Shown: positions 38,405 through 51,550, numbered from the stretch's first letter. The stretch is 64,000 nt of DNA from Lithospermum erythrorhizon (GCA_019722365.1 JADFUC010000852.1:372001-436000), one strand, 5' to 3'. Translations and numbers: made by a program. The notes: generated by a model from the sequence alone, not told the origin.

Positions 38405-39899
38405 GGAATTTTCATTGTCCTAATTATATGGAAAATGAACAGCCTTTCTCCAATGCTAAGTAACACTATACACACCAAAATAAGTAATTTTGCATGAATG
38501 ACAATTTCGGTTTTTAATGAAACTTCTAAGACTACACTCGCAAATGTTATGTATAAATAATATTTCATACCCAACCCCAACACTATTTTGAAGCAAGCAG
38601 ATATCAAATACCAATGCTGGATATCATATAGTTAATCGTGATATGTCTCAATTGATATTAAAACTTTTTTTTAATTACCTATTTAGATCATTCTTTATAA
38701 GAGTTTAACCATTTATTTCCATAACAAATAATGTTTTTGGTGCTGAGCTACTAAATTCACACCCAAATACTCCATCTATCTCTCGTTTATTCATCATTTA
38801 TAAGAAATGTGATTTTATTAAGATAATCATCGATTGTGATAATTTGTTTATATAAAAGTAATCAATTAATAGAGAGCACATTAAGAGATAAATAAATTTC
38901 AATGTAAAAACAATAGATTGATAAACGAAAAGAATCTATTATAATAAGAAGAAATTCTTTTATTACATGATCACTTAAATAAAATCGAAAGGAATATTAT
39001 TTTTTAAATAGTGAAAGTATTATATTATAAGGAATGATGCCCCTACTTGTAAGTTGATGTCCCAATTTGTAAGTGCAGTTGTTTGGAAAGTTTCATTTAG
39101 GAATAAAATAGTATTTTTATCCATTGATGCCACTGTTACAGTGTTGATATTATAATATTACCTGTTTTGCAGAGTCTACACTCTACACTATATGTACATT
39201 GGAATAGTGAAAAATAAGGAAAAAATGATTATTTTATCCATAATTAAACATCATCAAATAATCAAAAATGATTATTTTGTTGAATTTGAAGAATGGGAGT
39301 TTGGAACTTGACCTTGATGAGAATCCATTTCTGGCAGTGAAGGCACAATACAAATATGGCAAGGTGGAGCAGATATAGTAGTACCGGTTGTGTTACAACG
39401 TTATATCATGAAATACAAAATGTAGGACACAAATTTGCTCTAGAAAATAGTGTCAAATATCAAATTATGGTGTCTTTAACTATGAACAAAACAGTCACTA
39501 CATCATCAATGTAGCACAAACTTATTTATTTTCATTATATTGGTGTAATGAACTTGAACGGTAACCTTCAGAAATCAATATTTGTCGCTTGTTATTTATA
39601 GTTTCTTCTTAAAGCGGCTTGTGGGTTATTACTTATTAGTTATTATCATGATGAGAACATTACTGGTGTTTTTAGTGTCACCTATTACTATTATTGCAAG
39701 ATTATATAACTAACTAGCTAGTATATGCCAATATTCATACATATACAAATATGAATATCTTATTTTTAAATTTATAGAAATGAAACGTTAATTCATGAGG
39801 CAACCCATTTTTCTTTCTTTCTTATTTGATAGCATAAATTATAACTTTAATTAGTATTGATAGGAATGTCATGTAAGATACTAGTGCAAGCATAAATTA
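38405..39899. other. Intergenic region, PRMT7 promoter side
   Basis: This DNA holds the PRMT7 promoter and leader; no clear TATA box was chosen. A diverged MITE-like piece with CACTATACACACCAAAAT sits at about 38464, and its inverse complement resembles words at about 46510. There is no other gene. Confidence 0.4.
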
Positions 39900-39901
39900 T
39901 A

Positions 39902-40024
39902 CTCCCTCCTTCCCATGAAGCCTGTATACTTTCACACTTTATACATTTTGTCCCATTTGACCAATGTTCATATATGTTTTAGTATTAAATATATTGTCTC
40001 TTAAATTTTATGGGAAGGAGGTAG
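39902..40024. mobile_element. Stowaway-like MITE just 3' of the zf-HIT/CCHC gene
   Basis: The left end CTCCCTCCTTCCCAT and right end ATGGGAAGGAGGTAG are terminal inverted repeats with one mismatch, flanked by TA on both sides. It is 123 bp long and noncoding. It lies 57 bp beyond the stop codon of the minus-strand gene, so it may be transcribed as part of that 3' UTR. Confidence 0.85.
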
Positions 40025-40080
40025 TAGTTTCCTGGCATGTGTCGAGTACCAACTTATCTATCAAGAGAGTAGGCATCTCC

Positions 40081-43000
40081 TCAGAAGATAAAATTACTCA
40101 GCTGGATCTGTCTCTTGTGTGGACCATCTTTCCTAACAATATAAGCACTATCTTCAACACCTGCACTTGGACAATTTATCCTGTGCCTGCAGAAATGTGT
40201 GGCACAATGTAATCACAAAGACATATCGACATAGAAAGGGGGTTTTATGGGTGGGGTATCTAACCATTCAAAGTGATCCTCGCAGCAGATGGAGTTCCAG
40301 ATGATTGAGAATCCAGCTGCTTTCCTACATTTAAAACATCAGTATTGGACACTTCAATAAACATGAATATGGTATGGAATTTATAAGGTGCATTATTAAT
40401 AACATAAATATAGTCGAGTCAACGCAATGAAAGAAAGTTCAGATGCTTCAAAATTCTGGGGAAAATACTTGCAGAGACTGCAATTCCTGGCAATAGCCAG
40501 TTACATAGTTTACATCAATGTGACTAATTTAGAATGGAGAACATTACTAGCACAAACAACCTGCTGTACAAGATATGAGGGAGAACAGTCAAAAGGAGAA
40601 AAATGCTATACCAAGTTGCGGAATACATATCGTAGAACTTATCAAATGCCTTGTTGAAGCAATAATGACAAGCTAATAGATCCTTGATATCAGTGACCTT
40701 ACATGTTGATTTGCAGCACTTCACCTATCCAAGCGAACATGAGCAATAAATTAACACATTTCAAAAAGGGAGAAAAAAATGAAAAATCATATGGACAAAA
40801 AAAGCTTCAGACAAGGAACTTCCCACTTCAAGGAGTCAAACTAACATTACTAGATTTTCCGAAATCTTGTGTTATCATTGCTGTCCATCGTTTTCAATAG
40901 AATTCCTGATCTATATGCCTTGTAAGATTGTGTTGTAAGATGAAAGAAAGTATTGTGATTGTAATTGGGAGTTTCCATGCACTCTGGAGTCAAAAAATTT
41001 ATGTTCTAAGGCCCTAGGGTATAAAGGAATAAATCAAAATGGCTCATTACACTACCTACACTTCTTTTCTATTGTGAAGTAGTAGATGGTCGTGCACTTC
41101 ATGTTGGAACACCCGAAACAACCTCTCTGGGTTATCACATGAGTCATGGTGGCCGATCCCCCGAATTCCTTTACCCCGCTTTTACGCTATGAGCCTCTTT
41201 GAGCAGCACGCATGTTATTGTTGTTATTATAGACGATAATTGGGGAGAAATTTTCGGTTCTGACTTTAACTTTCACTTTGTGAGTCTGATTTACCTTTCG
41301 GAGTGAGACACTTCTGATCAAACCGATCTACTCATAAAATGAGTAACTCTGACTAATTTAATAACTTTCTGCTACTTTTTTTGTCTATCGAAAGGTTCGA
41401 TACCTAAAGTATAAAAAAGTTTTAGTGCTTCAGCTGGACAGCTGGAGTTTAACAATAAGATGATAGTTTGTGACAAGAATACAAAGAACTCAAGTGGATT
41501 ACTGTGAGAATAGCTCCTTACCAATGACACGAAATAAGTCGTGTGTCATTGTTCTAGTTCAACTTAGCATCATTTCTCCCTAATATTCCTTTTAATTCAT
41601 TACTACATCAGTAAGGTTTCAACATACAAAAAAACGTTTATAATAAACCTACAAAAAACATAGTACCCAAGATACCAGATACGAAAATGATATCTTACCA
41701 ATCGCTTGAGTTTATAAGAGTAGAATTCTTGATGGGAAGGGTTTGCTGTAATATGCTGACTCAAGTGACCTGTACTGTAGAGTTTTGAAGAGTTGGATTG
41801 CATTGCAAGTAAACTCAAGAAATTTAAAATTATAATCTGATCATATGTCCTTCATACATCAATTACCAGGTGCAGAAAGATGCCCCTTGACTTTACTAAT
41901 CCATTAATGTTCTTACATTAGCAAATTGTAGTTTGTGCTTTCAACTTGTTGTGAATTGAAACTACTCTGAAATATGGGGAAGCTCTATATTATAACTAAG
42001 AGAATATTTAAAAAAAAAAAAAAACTTCATCATCTCTCAGAACTATAGCGAAATAAACATCGGAGGACATAAATAAGGTCTATTTCAGAAAGTGAACACC
42101 AAATATGTAGACTACCAAAGGGCAAACAAACTTACAGACCCATGAGTTATATCTACAATTGCTAAACCCAAGGCTCCTCAAATTATTTTAAGAATATGGA
42201 GTGATAACACAAGACATAAAATCTACTGGGTAGAAGTAAACATGTATTACTCGAACAGGAATAATATAATAAAGCTCCACTCAATGTACTCACCTGTCGC
42301 AGAAGGTATTACTGCATTTAATGCATGTGGCTAAAGTTGTTGACAGTCGACATATATTGCACTTTGCCGTAAGCCAATTTTTCCCAATTTGGTGGCATCT
42401 GCAGAATTTTAAGGGGGGAAATGAACTAGAGAATAGATGATAAAAAAAGAGTGCAACATGTAAATAGAAAGGGCAACCTAATGCATGAGAAGAAGAGATA
42501 GATCACCTTTGGGTCTATTGTATCCCATTGAAAAGGTCCAAAATAATTAAATAATATAGAGCCAATTTCTATCTTTGTTTCCACAAATACAGGAATTTGC
42601 AAAGGATAGCACATATCAATTCAATGGAATATTTTAGAATTCCTAGAATTTGAGGCAACCATCCGATCCATGAGGGTGATATAGGTATTGCTACAAATTC
42701 CCAGTGCAGATAGACACCCTTTTCTATGGATAACCCATACATTATCTTATGAAGATTAATATTAATGATTCTATGAATCTAACAAGAAACTAAGCAAGTT
42801 CAGACACTTCTAGAGGAAAGACACATGCCTACTTAAACTGTACCTTTTGTACAATTCAAGGAGATTTCTAGGTATGGAACTAGATCTACCTTCAAGTTCT
42901 GCTGCCTGCATAATGAATATGGGCTTAGCTCAGAAAAATACTATAACATCCCTATAGAAACTGCAAGCATTACAACATTATTATACTAAGTCAGATAAGA

Positions 43001-45799
43001 CTTGAAAGAACCTGCTTGAATGATTCAACAGCAGATAAGGGTTGACAGCTAGAAGTCGCCACCAAACAATCTGCAGCAAGGTGGCCAGGCCTCTGACATT
43101 TCCAACTAAAATGACCACAAACTGATAAGTACATTTCTCAAAGCAGAGATTCAATAAAAGGTCATGAAAGACGACTGCGCAAATCATTCCACCTAAACCA
43201 TTCAAAAGACATTGCAAAAAAAATCCAGAATTCTTAAGGTCTATCAGGTTTCACGCTGTCTACAACTTCATCTTTGCCATCAGAAAAATTCATATGACAA
43301 CTATGTTTCAGCCATACTAACCATTCATAGGCACAAAGGCTTGATATTTTCTTTGTCCAGCAATGACGGTTATAGTCCCAAGTGTCACCTCCAACTTCAT
43401 GTACTTCTACAGAGGACTCTAAAGACCCTGTAAAAGTTTGGATGCTACATGGCTCCTGGATATATTGTAAAAGAGATCTTTAATATGTTTTCAACAAAGC
43501 TTGACTTGTGTACCAGTAAGAGGAAATAAACAAAACCAGCACCTCATGGACTTTAAGGTTTTCCAAAATCTCATTTTTGCAATCTATGCTGCAAACATCG
43601 TCTTCCGTCTATACACAAAGCAATATGGTAGCTAAGATTATGAAAAAAACTATTGTAAACAAGAATTCTTGGTCAGAAGTTCAGCAGCGATCACCTCATT
43701 ACAAATATATTCTCCATACTTCCCACACACCACACAAATAGGCTCTCCTGGAAGTGGAAAGCGCTGCTCAATCTGTGACTTCACTACGTCAACATCATTT
43801 GAGCATCCTACATACGAGAAAAATAATGCAAATTATGAGAAGAATCGTAACTAAATCTAGGAGAACAATGGAGTTTAAAAAGTTGTAAGAAGCTTCACAG
43901 TTTATACTGGTATACTATATTAATAAGAACTCGAGTGGTTATGATGTACACTATAACGTTAGAATTACATAGGGGGGATGCATGATTTCATAGACTGAGG
44001 CAAACCAGATGTAGAAGGATTCTGTTTTCCATCTGCTATATCTACTTGGCCTCCCCAACCAATGACTTTGTCTGGCTTGCCTTCATGTTCAGAACTACTA
44101 CTTGTATCGCCTGCATTTAATGTGAGTAGAAACAAACATAACCTACATTGATTATGGGTCCACATGATATAAAAATACCGGACCAGAATAAATAGAAAAT
44201 ACCAGTGGGAAATCTAGTAACACATGGAAGAACAATGTAAGCTCAACAAAAGGAAGGCATATATCCTAAACAAACATGCATAAAAATTTCAATTGTCTTT
44301 TCATAAGTATTCAGAAGGGTAGGCATGGTGATTTTTACAGTATGACGATGACTAGATGCAGATCTAGCAGTTGCAATTCAAGCCCTTCAAGTTTTACCAA
44401 AGGGGAGTTGGAGAATTTTCAAGTCAATAGAAGGATCAAGTCATCATTTACCAACTATCTTTTTCCTTTACAGATCCACCCAATTAAACAGTACGCACAA
44501 ACAAATACCATTTTAAATGCAAATGTTCTCAATTTAACAAACTCATTACTCCTGATCACCACTTCCCAAATTTCATGCAAACAAACACATGTATACATAA
44601 ATATACCGAGTTCACTAGTGCAGATGACTTACTTTCATATGCTACTAAATTTAAAGCCGAACCTTCCTGTATGACCATTTCAGTAGACATTTTAGTGGCA
44701 AAAACGTAAATTAAACCAAATCAAACTACATTCAATTCTTGAAAGAACCTTTGGTGTTACCAACATGTCTGCACTTAGCTCTTCATATGGCTTAGAATAA
44801 TCAATCTCCTTCCTGTTAACCACGAGACCAAAATGGAAAAATCAGCTACAAGATGAGGCGCCCAATACAACGTCAGGCCAATGAACTAATTTCAGAAGGT
44901 AATGTGTACTTCCTCCATCCCAAAAGAGATACGCTAGTTTGATTTTCAAAATTAACAAACTTTCCCCCCTCCATTGACATAGATAACTTTGATTTGAATC
45001 CAAATTATCATGTTAATAGTAAATCACGTTGAAACTATTATCATTCCATATATTTTCGTCAAATATTATCAGCATATGCAAAAACATTCCCATACAAAAC
45101 TTAATAATCCAGCCATCAAAATACAAAACAAGACAATCTTTTTGAAACAAGGGAGTAGAAAACAACCTCCGCTTCTCAATGTATTCGTGATGAGACATCG
45201 GCTTGTCACTAAAACAAGCCTCTTCTGTTCCTTCAACCTGGGGCAATTTACATTCTTGATGGCGTTTCTGGGGTACGCGTTTTCTAGAACCACCAGACGC
45301 AACAGGAAACTGTTCGTCGGTTGGTGGAGGTGCATTCCCGGCAACAACATTGTACGCTAAGCGAAATAAACAAACAGAAACCCTAATTACGTGGGAAACG
45401 AAACATGACAATTATTCTGAAACATAATTCTCAAATTGATTGAATCAATAAACTAAGAAAAAAATATCTAAATTGCACCTCTAATATTTTCAATAACTAA
45501 ATGTCAACAACAACAAAAACCCTACCTATTTATGAAATGTGATAACTAATTCCAAACATAGTCATCATATCATATTGATTAAATCAATAAACTATAAAAA
45601 AAATTAAATTAAATCAATAAACTATAAAATTAAATTAAATTAAAAAATGAAAAGAAACAATCATAATTATGAAATTAATTGAATCAATAAAATAAAAAAA
45701 GGAAATTGTACCATTAAGATTTTGAATAACAGAGTTGAGATTTAAGTGTCTATTGTATGTGTAAGAAGGATTTTTGTACAAATTGCTTCTGTTAGACAT
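40081..45799 (-). CDS. Conserved zinc-finger protein, zf-HIT plus CCHC knuckle
   Basis: Fifteen exons give a 465-residue protein: 45799-45712, 45356-45167, 44812-44761, 44666-44633, 44110-44006, 43807-43695, 43608-43543, 43455-43322, 43105-43012, 42905-42844, 42398-42294, 41774-41699, 40724-40612, 40324-40265 and 40186-40081 (TGA). All phases close. The start is [20 protein letters not shown]-type zinc finger, [14 protein letters not shown] with C200 and C204 in DDVCSIDCK, spans about 181-204 and resembles the one in plant DEAD-box helicase RH41/DDX59. Next is an exact zinc knuckle [14 protein letters not shown] (261-274). The rest is Cys/His-rich: [47 protein letters not shown] and [15 protein letters not shown]. 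It ends QIQLSNFIF. There is no helicase core. A nuclear, nucleic-acid-related role is inferred from the finger types only. The donor at 44006 is weak (GTTTGC), so that boundary is the least certain. Confidence 0.85.
41095..41235 (+). mobile_element. Possible diverged SINE in an intron of the zf-HIT/CCHC gene
   Basis: The segment contains GAAACAACCTCTCTGGGTTA and ends in TTATTGTTGTTATTAT. The AACAACCTCTCT box and a TTG-rich tail recall tRNA-derived SINEs of asterids (TS type). The middle is too diverged to align by eye, and no target-site duplication was found. Confidence 0.3.
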
Positions 45800-48700
45800 T
45801 CTTGCTTCAGCTCATTAAGGTTGTTTCAATTTTCCCACTACAAGTGGAGTGATGTAAGGACTGAACTCATGAAATTCAAGTTACAGGATCGCATACTTCA
45901 TCAACTTGGTTATTTTTGCGCTTGTTTCCACACCCACTTAAAGCTGAACTATGCCAGACACCCCAAATAACAAGCAGCCACAAATAACTATTTCAGCTCT
46001 CATTCGTGTCAGAAGTAGCTGGTAGCTTCACAAAGCGCAAAAACGCCATTCTTCACCAAAGTTTACCATTCCTACAGATAAGGTCGCTTCCACCTAAAGT
46101 GAGACTTCTTATTTTTATGTATAGTGTGATAGTATAACTCGTCTATAATGTAGGATAGTTACTGTAAACTAAAATTGGTTTGATTCGAAATCATGATCCG
46201 AATCGCCAAGTATAAACCCAAATCGAAAATAAATCCTAAATTGTTTTGAAATAGGCTTAAATTGATAAATATATCACTCTGGATCGTTAAACGAATCGAT
46301 CCGATAATCTTTTATTGAAATATATTACTAAAAAATAATATTGTCCAAGTAAAACAAACCTACAGATTCTGCAAGTCAGGCTCGACCTAGGTCATATACA
46401 CACGCCAACCACAGTTGATTTTGCATTTAAATGACTATTGCCCCTATTCGCAATGTAGTAAGAGTTGCAAGCTTCATTAAGCGACAAAATTATCATTCTT
46501 CAAAATTCACTATTTGGGTGTGTGTATAGTAATTAACAAGAAACTCTTAAAGTAATTTTTAGTAAAATGACAATTTTGCCCTTAATGAAACTTCCTAACT
46601 ACTACACTTGTAAATAAGGGGGGCAAAATAGTCATTTCATTTCTAAACCCAACACTATTTGGATGTGTATATAACCGCTTAGTACATTGTCCCATAAATT
46701 ATCTTCAACAGTCTAAAATTGATGGGGATTAGATTGACAATCAAAAGTTATAAATACAGCATTTTCTACCAAAGACTGCAAATTTGTACACCATTATTAC
46801 TCTAATTTAATAAATTCAGAATGATTAGTTACAAACTCCTAACATTTCACATTAATAGATACCTATTGTAATTTATTACTCTACTCAATGAGACAAAGAC
46901 GATTGAATCTAATTAACAAGAAACTCTTAAAGTTGGAGGGCATGACTGATTTTGTTGACAGGTCTAGTTTTGTTTTCCAATGATCATAATCAATACATTT
47001 ATAATTTTAATAAGTAACTTTTGATGATTTGAATCAAACAATAATCACATACTCCGTATGTGATTAGCAAATTACACTAAAAATACTACTTCCTCAATTC
47101 TTTTTTAGTTGTCTTCCTAACTATTTATACATAAATTAAGAAAATAAAAAATTAGTTAAAAAATACATTGAAAATGTAGAATGATAATTAGTTGAAACTA
47201 TATTATTGGTTGGTTGATAATTTAATACTCCCTACGTTTTTTTACTTGACATCCTAGCAAAATTTTTTTGTTTCTAAATAATCATTACTCTTGTAATTCC
47301 AAATCTAATGCTTTCATTAAGCTTCCTTTTAAGCCCCTACTTAATGTATTCAAAAGTTATACTATTAATTGTTGCTTTAGTTATCGACATGAGATATAGG
47401 TAAATGTACTTCATTCTTAATTATTTCTTAATTAACGTAGCTAACGCTAAAGACACAAGAAAAACCTATGAAAGAACAAAAGTTATTGAAAACGAGAATC
47501 ACAATTTTCTCGCGCTAAAGACAAAGAATTTGAAATAAAAAAAATTGACCTAAAAAGACAAGAATGTAAACGAATGTAAGATCATTTGTTATATAGCCTG
47601 TATAAACATTATAATATAGCATGTATTAAAAAACTATCAAAATACAAAACTAGATAGGCTTCATGAAATGAACAGAGTATGTATCTATTGTTATATATAA
47701 AGAGCTTCCGCGTATAATTCACTCAGAATATTAATGCCGCACAATGTTACTATTTTTTTTTTACTATTTTTTAAAACTCGATTATTTAATAAATTCTCTA
47801 AGATAATAAAGTTTCGATAAATTAATACCGATTTTTAATTTAACTCTCAAAGATATATTTTTGACCAAATTCCTACCTCTGATGGTGCTTGAATTTTTTT
47901 CACATTTATCATCTACTTAAGCTCTCACCAAATTAATACTCAATCATTTAATAAATTCTCTAAGATTTTGCAATTATCAACTACAATATAAACCTCGATA
48001 AATTAATACTGATTATTTAATTATTCGATTATTTAATAAACTCTAAGCATAATATTTTGGTCACCCGACACGGAGATAGGGTGCTAATAATTCGCTAAAA
48101 TTATAAGATAATACATTTTGATAATTCAGCTAAATTTAAGCAACTCCAACTTTAATTGAATCGCTTTTTTATGTCATTAAGTGCAATAAGTTGTGTGATT
48201 ACTAATTACCGCAATGGTCATTATTTTACAACTTCATATCTATCTAGATGATGTACTAAATCCTTTTGAAGTTCATGAACTAATATTGATAGTTACTTTT
48301 TTGATGATATTATAACAGTTACTAATTACCACGAGCTAAAGTCACACTCAAAACAGTAAAAAAAAAATGGGGTGAAATTACTATTTTGCCCCCAATGTTT
48401 GTTAATGTAGTATTTGAAGAAGTTTCATTTAAGGGCAAAATAATCATCTCATTATCTTTTAACATTGTTTCGGTGTGGATTTAGTCGTATTCCACTAATA
48501 TGGAGTATTAGATACGAAAGTATAACAATATCACATTTACTGTCACCGGCAATAATAGAGGAATGATTCTACTTTCACTACTCATAATATAATATCTATT
48601 TCTATTATTTTCAAAATAAATATTCATATTAAATTTTTATTTTTTAAATGATAAAATAAATATTCTATATTAAAATTTTGGTTCGTTGCTGATTTACACC

Positions 48701-48990
48701 ATCTTTCGGACCTATTCACTCATGTGAACTATTTAAGGTTGTATATATATTATTATATTTCCTATTGCTTATTTTTAAAGTAGCTAATTCAGCTATTGGC
48801 TCTGCACTTATAGAAACTACTTGCACAAAAATACAATACTATCTACGGTAAGCACTTTGTGATCCAATTATTGTCTTGATCCACAAACCAATAACAACCC
48901 TAATAAACAAACACATAAAAAACATAATTAAAGTACAATATCACCATTCGAATCTGATAATAATTTCCAAAACTTCATGCAATAATATGA
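45800..48990. other. AT-rich intergenic DNA
   Basis: No gene is visible. At about 46508-46670 the phrase CACTATTTGGRTGTGT occurs twice as direct repeats around GGCAAAATAGTCATTT-type sequence. The same set of words (TTTTGCCC, GTTTCATTTAAGG, GGCAAAATA) recurs at about 48370-48480 and weakly at 39070-39130, suggesting a small dispersed repeat family. Words resembling one Stowaway end (TACTCCCTACG) occur near 47227. Confidence 0.4.
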
Positions 48991-50242
48991 AGGCTAAATT
49001 TCATTCAGGCACCTAAATTAGAAAAAATATTTTAAATAGGTACCTAAATATTTCAACCTTTTAAATAAGATCTCAAAAGGAAGCTTGCACCGAATTTTTG
49101 AAAAACGCTAAGACTTCAACTCCACTATAATAAATATAAAACTTAATTTCAAAATAGATATTTTATATAGATTACACTTTATGGATAATTTTTAAATAAC
49201 AAACACTTAATCGGCCAACGCTTAATACAAAAATCAATTTAATTAATAAACAATAATCGCCATCAAATCTTACACCCCACCTCGCCCTACCCTCTCACCC
49301 AACACCACTTCTTCCTCGATGGAGCGGAAGCTCCAATTGTATGTTTGGGGAGTGACGATCGACATAACAATAGTGAAGAGACGAAGTCCCATTTCTAGAG
49401 CAAGCATAAATTTTGCAGAAGATTGCGTTTATAAATGAAGCAATCAGATTTCATCATAATTCAAGTAGCATGCAACCACTCCCATAAACATCGTATGCAA
49501 CGCGGTTAGCTTTTTAACGAAAAGTTAAACGTAAAATGCCTTTTAAATGCCCTTGCTTTTATATGAACCGTCCATCAAATATGGTAGTTATGTATAATCA
49601 AACTACAAGCAGAACTACGTAAAGATGATGCTTATAGACCAGTTGTTAGCAGTAATTTTAAGATACATATTAACTAAAGAACCATTCTTCAATTCTCAGA
49701 GAATTGAAATGCAAGCTCTGTAAATACTCTTCTTCTCTCATGAACCCCTTCAAGGGACTAGCCCAACCTTCACTGATTATGTGGACCCATTCCAGATCGA
49801 TTTTGGTCAAATGAAGCTTGGGCATTAACTGAGCCTCCCTAATCTTGGATTTTCCGGCTTCATACTGCTGTGCTGCTGCTCATGACATTTGATTTGGGTT
49901 TGGCTTGTTACAATTTTAATTGAAGCGGCTGTATGTGTGCTGTAGTCAGTTTAATTAGCTTATTTATTTTTATTTAATTAATTAAAATTGATTTTTGTAT
50001 TAAATATTAACCCAATTAAGTATTCATATTTAAAAAATAATCCATAAAAGTCAGAATATATATAAAAGCTGCTTGTTTTGGCCCTTAACATTACTGTTAT
50101 AGTAGAGTCTAAATGTCAAAAAATATTTTCTAAAAGCTCGTGATCAAAATCATCCACTTAAGATTCATTCGAAGCGTTAAAACGCTCATGCATCTATTTA
50201 AAATATTTTCCCTAATTTAGGTACATGGATGAAATTTAGCCT
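48991..50242. mobile_element. 1.25-kb terminal-inverted-repeat element, nonautonomous
   Basis: The left end AGGCTAAATTTCATTCAGGC and the inverse complement of the right end AGGCTAAATTTCATCCATGT continue as matching DNA (CACCTAAATTAG versus TACCTAAATTAG, then AAAATATTTTAAATAG). The inverted repeat is therefore about 50 bp with few mismatches. The interior holds no transposase-like ORF. The superfamily is unsure because the flanks (AATATGA and AATATTT) do not give a clean duplication. A related end is at 27805. Confidence 0.8.
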
Positions 50243-50756
50243 AATATTTACTATTCTCTTATGCCAGCCTTGCTTTACATGCATTTCTTACTCTATCCAA
50301 ATGTTTCGTTACCACTCCATAAACCTTATTAGTTATTAGTTCCCCTAAATAGAAGCAAGCATTGCATAAACATCTTTAATACAAGAACTACGCAAACTTT
50401 TTTCGCTTTTAATTTCTTCGAACGCTTTAATACATACATGTACAAACGTATTTTAAAAAGAATTGATGAACAAAACGATAACAAATATAATTTAACGCTG
50501 AGAAATTTGTAGAGTTTAAAGCAAGTAGCATAAATGTACTCCTAAGTATGAGTACATATATACTCCTCGATACATTTATGACTTTTTACGTCAATTCCGG
50601 CCATCAAGTAATGCTCGATCAATACGGTCAACCCCGACTAACTCTAATGATCAACTGACGACATTTATAAAAATTCCCCTCAGATCAATTTCAGCACTAT
50701 ATTAATGCTTGGTAATAAATCTTTTCCCTCCCCTCAAACTCTATCTAAACTTTCAC

Positions 50757-50764
50757 TATAAATA
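50757..50764 (+). promoter_or_regulatory. TATA box of the 8-cysteine-motif gene
   Basis: TATAAATA lies about 95 bp upstream of the ATG at 50852, a normal plant spacing allowing for a leader of about 60 nt. Confidence 0.7.
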
Positions 50765-50851
50765 TATACCACCAATAATGTTATCAAATCTTCATCAAAC
50801 CAACATTGCAAAAACCACCACTGGATTTTCTCGCAACATTTTAATTAAGCT

Positions 50852-51265
50852 ATGGATTCAAGAAACTCCAAATCAGCTGCTCTTTTCTTAACCATTAATC
50901 TTGTCCTTTTTACCCTGGCAAGCAGTTGTTATGTTTGCAATAATCCTCCAGCAGTGGTACCCAAGCCAAACCCTAACCCTAGCCCAAATAGCTCAAACAC
51001 TAAGGGTAAATGCCCTAGGGATGCCCTTAAATTAGGGGTATGTGCCAAATTGCTTGGTGATAATATAGGGACAGTCATTGGAACCCCACCGGACCACCAA
51101 TGCTGCTCGGTGCTTGGAGGGCTTTTGGATCTTGAAGCTGCTATTTGCCTTTGCACAGCTTTGAAAGCTAATATTCTTGGAATTAACATCAACATTCCAA
51201 TCTCTTTGAGCTTGCTCATTAACACATGTGGAAAAAATCTCCCATCTGACTTCATATGTGCTTAA
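50852..51265 (+). CDS. Secreted 8-cysteine-motif hybrid proline-rich protein (DC2.15/HyPRP type)
   Basis: This is an intronless gene for 137 residues. A hydrophobic signal peptide covers about residues 8-25 (FLTINLVLFTLASS). A short Pro/Asn linker follows (PKPNPNPSPNSS, about 37-48). The C-terminal domain has the lipid-transfer-like eight-cysteine pattern C54-x9-C64-x19-CC(84,85)-x13-C99-x-C101-x24-C126-x9-C136, with the LGVCAKLL and DLEAAICLCTALKANILGI blocks typical of the hydrophobic seed protein / HyPRP family. Such proteins are secreted to the cell wall; roles include cell-wall structure and lipid binding or defence signalling, and which applies here cannot be read from sequence. The first ATG is used because it opens the signal peptide and fits the TATA box. 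Confidence 0.93.
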   Translation: MDSRNSKSAALFLTINLVLFTLASSCYVCNNPPAVVPKPNPNPSPNSSNTKGKCPRDALKLGVCAKLLGDNIGTVIGTPPDHQCCSVLGGLLDLEAAICLCTALKANILGININIPISLSLLINTCGKNLPSDFICA

Positions 51266-51550
51266 GTTTTTTCTTCTTCTTTCAGTGGTCGTTATGATCT
51301 AATAATGTTGTAGCTAGTATGTATCATGCTCTTTCATATTTGTATTTTCACTTTTGTTGGGTTTTGCACTGAGGCTAAACAAAGCCATATCGGTGCTTAA
51401 TTATTATGTACTGTTTTTTCTATTAATGCAAAGCTTGTTCGTTGTTTTTAATTTGGGGTAACGATAATGTCGACAACGTTACATGCATTAACGATAATGC
51501 TCATTAATATTCATTAATCTTCAGATGCTACTAAAATGCATCTATTCGGT
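51266..51550 (+). other. 3' UTR and flank of the HyPRP gene
   Basis: A T-rich trailer follows the stop. ATTAATGCAAAG near 51422 may act as a polyadenylation region. There is no further coding sequence. Confidence 0.4.

Noticed and set aside
43428..43542. A 7-nt micro-exon between exons 7 and 8 of the zinc-finger gene
   Set aside because: It would restore phase but leave a 21-nt intron, too short to splice. Starting exon 8 at 43455 instead gives GT-AG sites and correct phase with no micro-exon.
45069..45350. Minus-strand ORF starting [10 protein letters not shown] as the start of the zinc-finger gene
   Set aside because: It is in the wrong frame for the following exons. The other frame, joined to an upstream exon starting at 45799, runs cleanly into [17 protein letters not shown].
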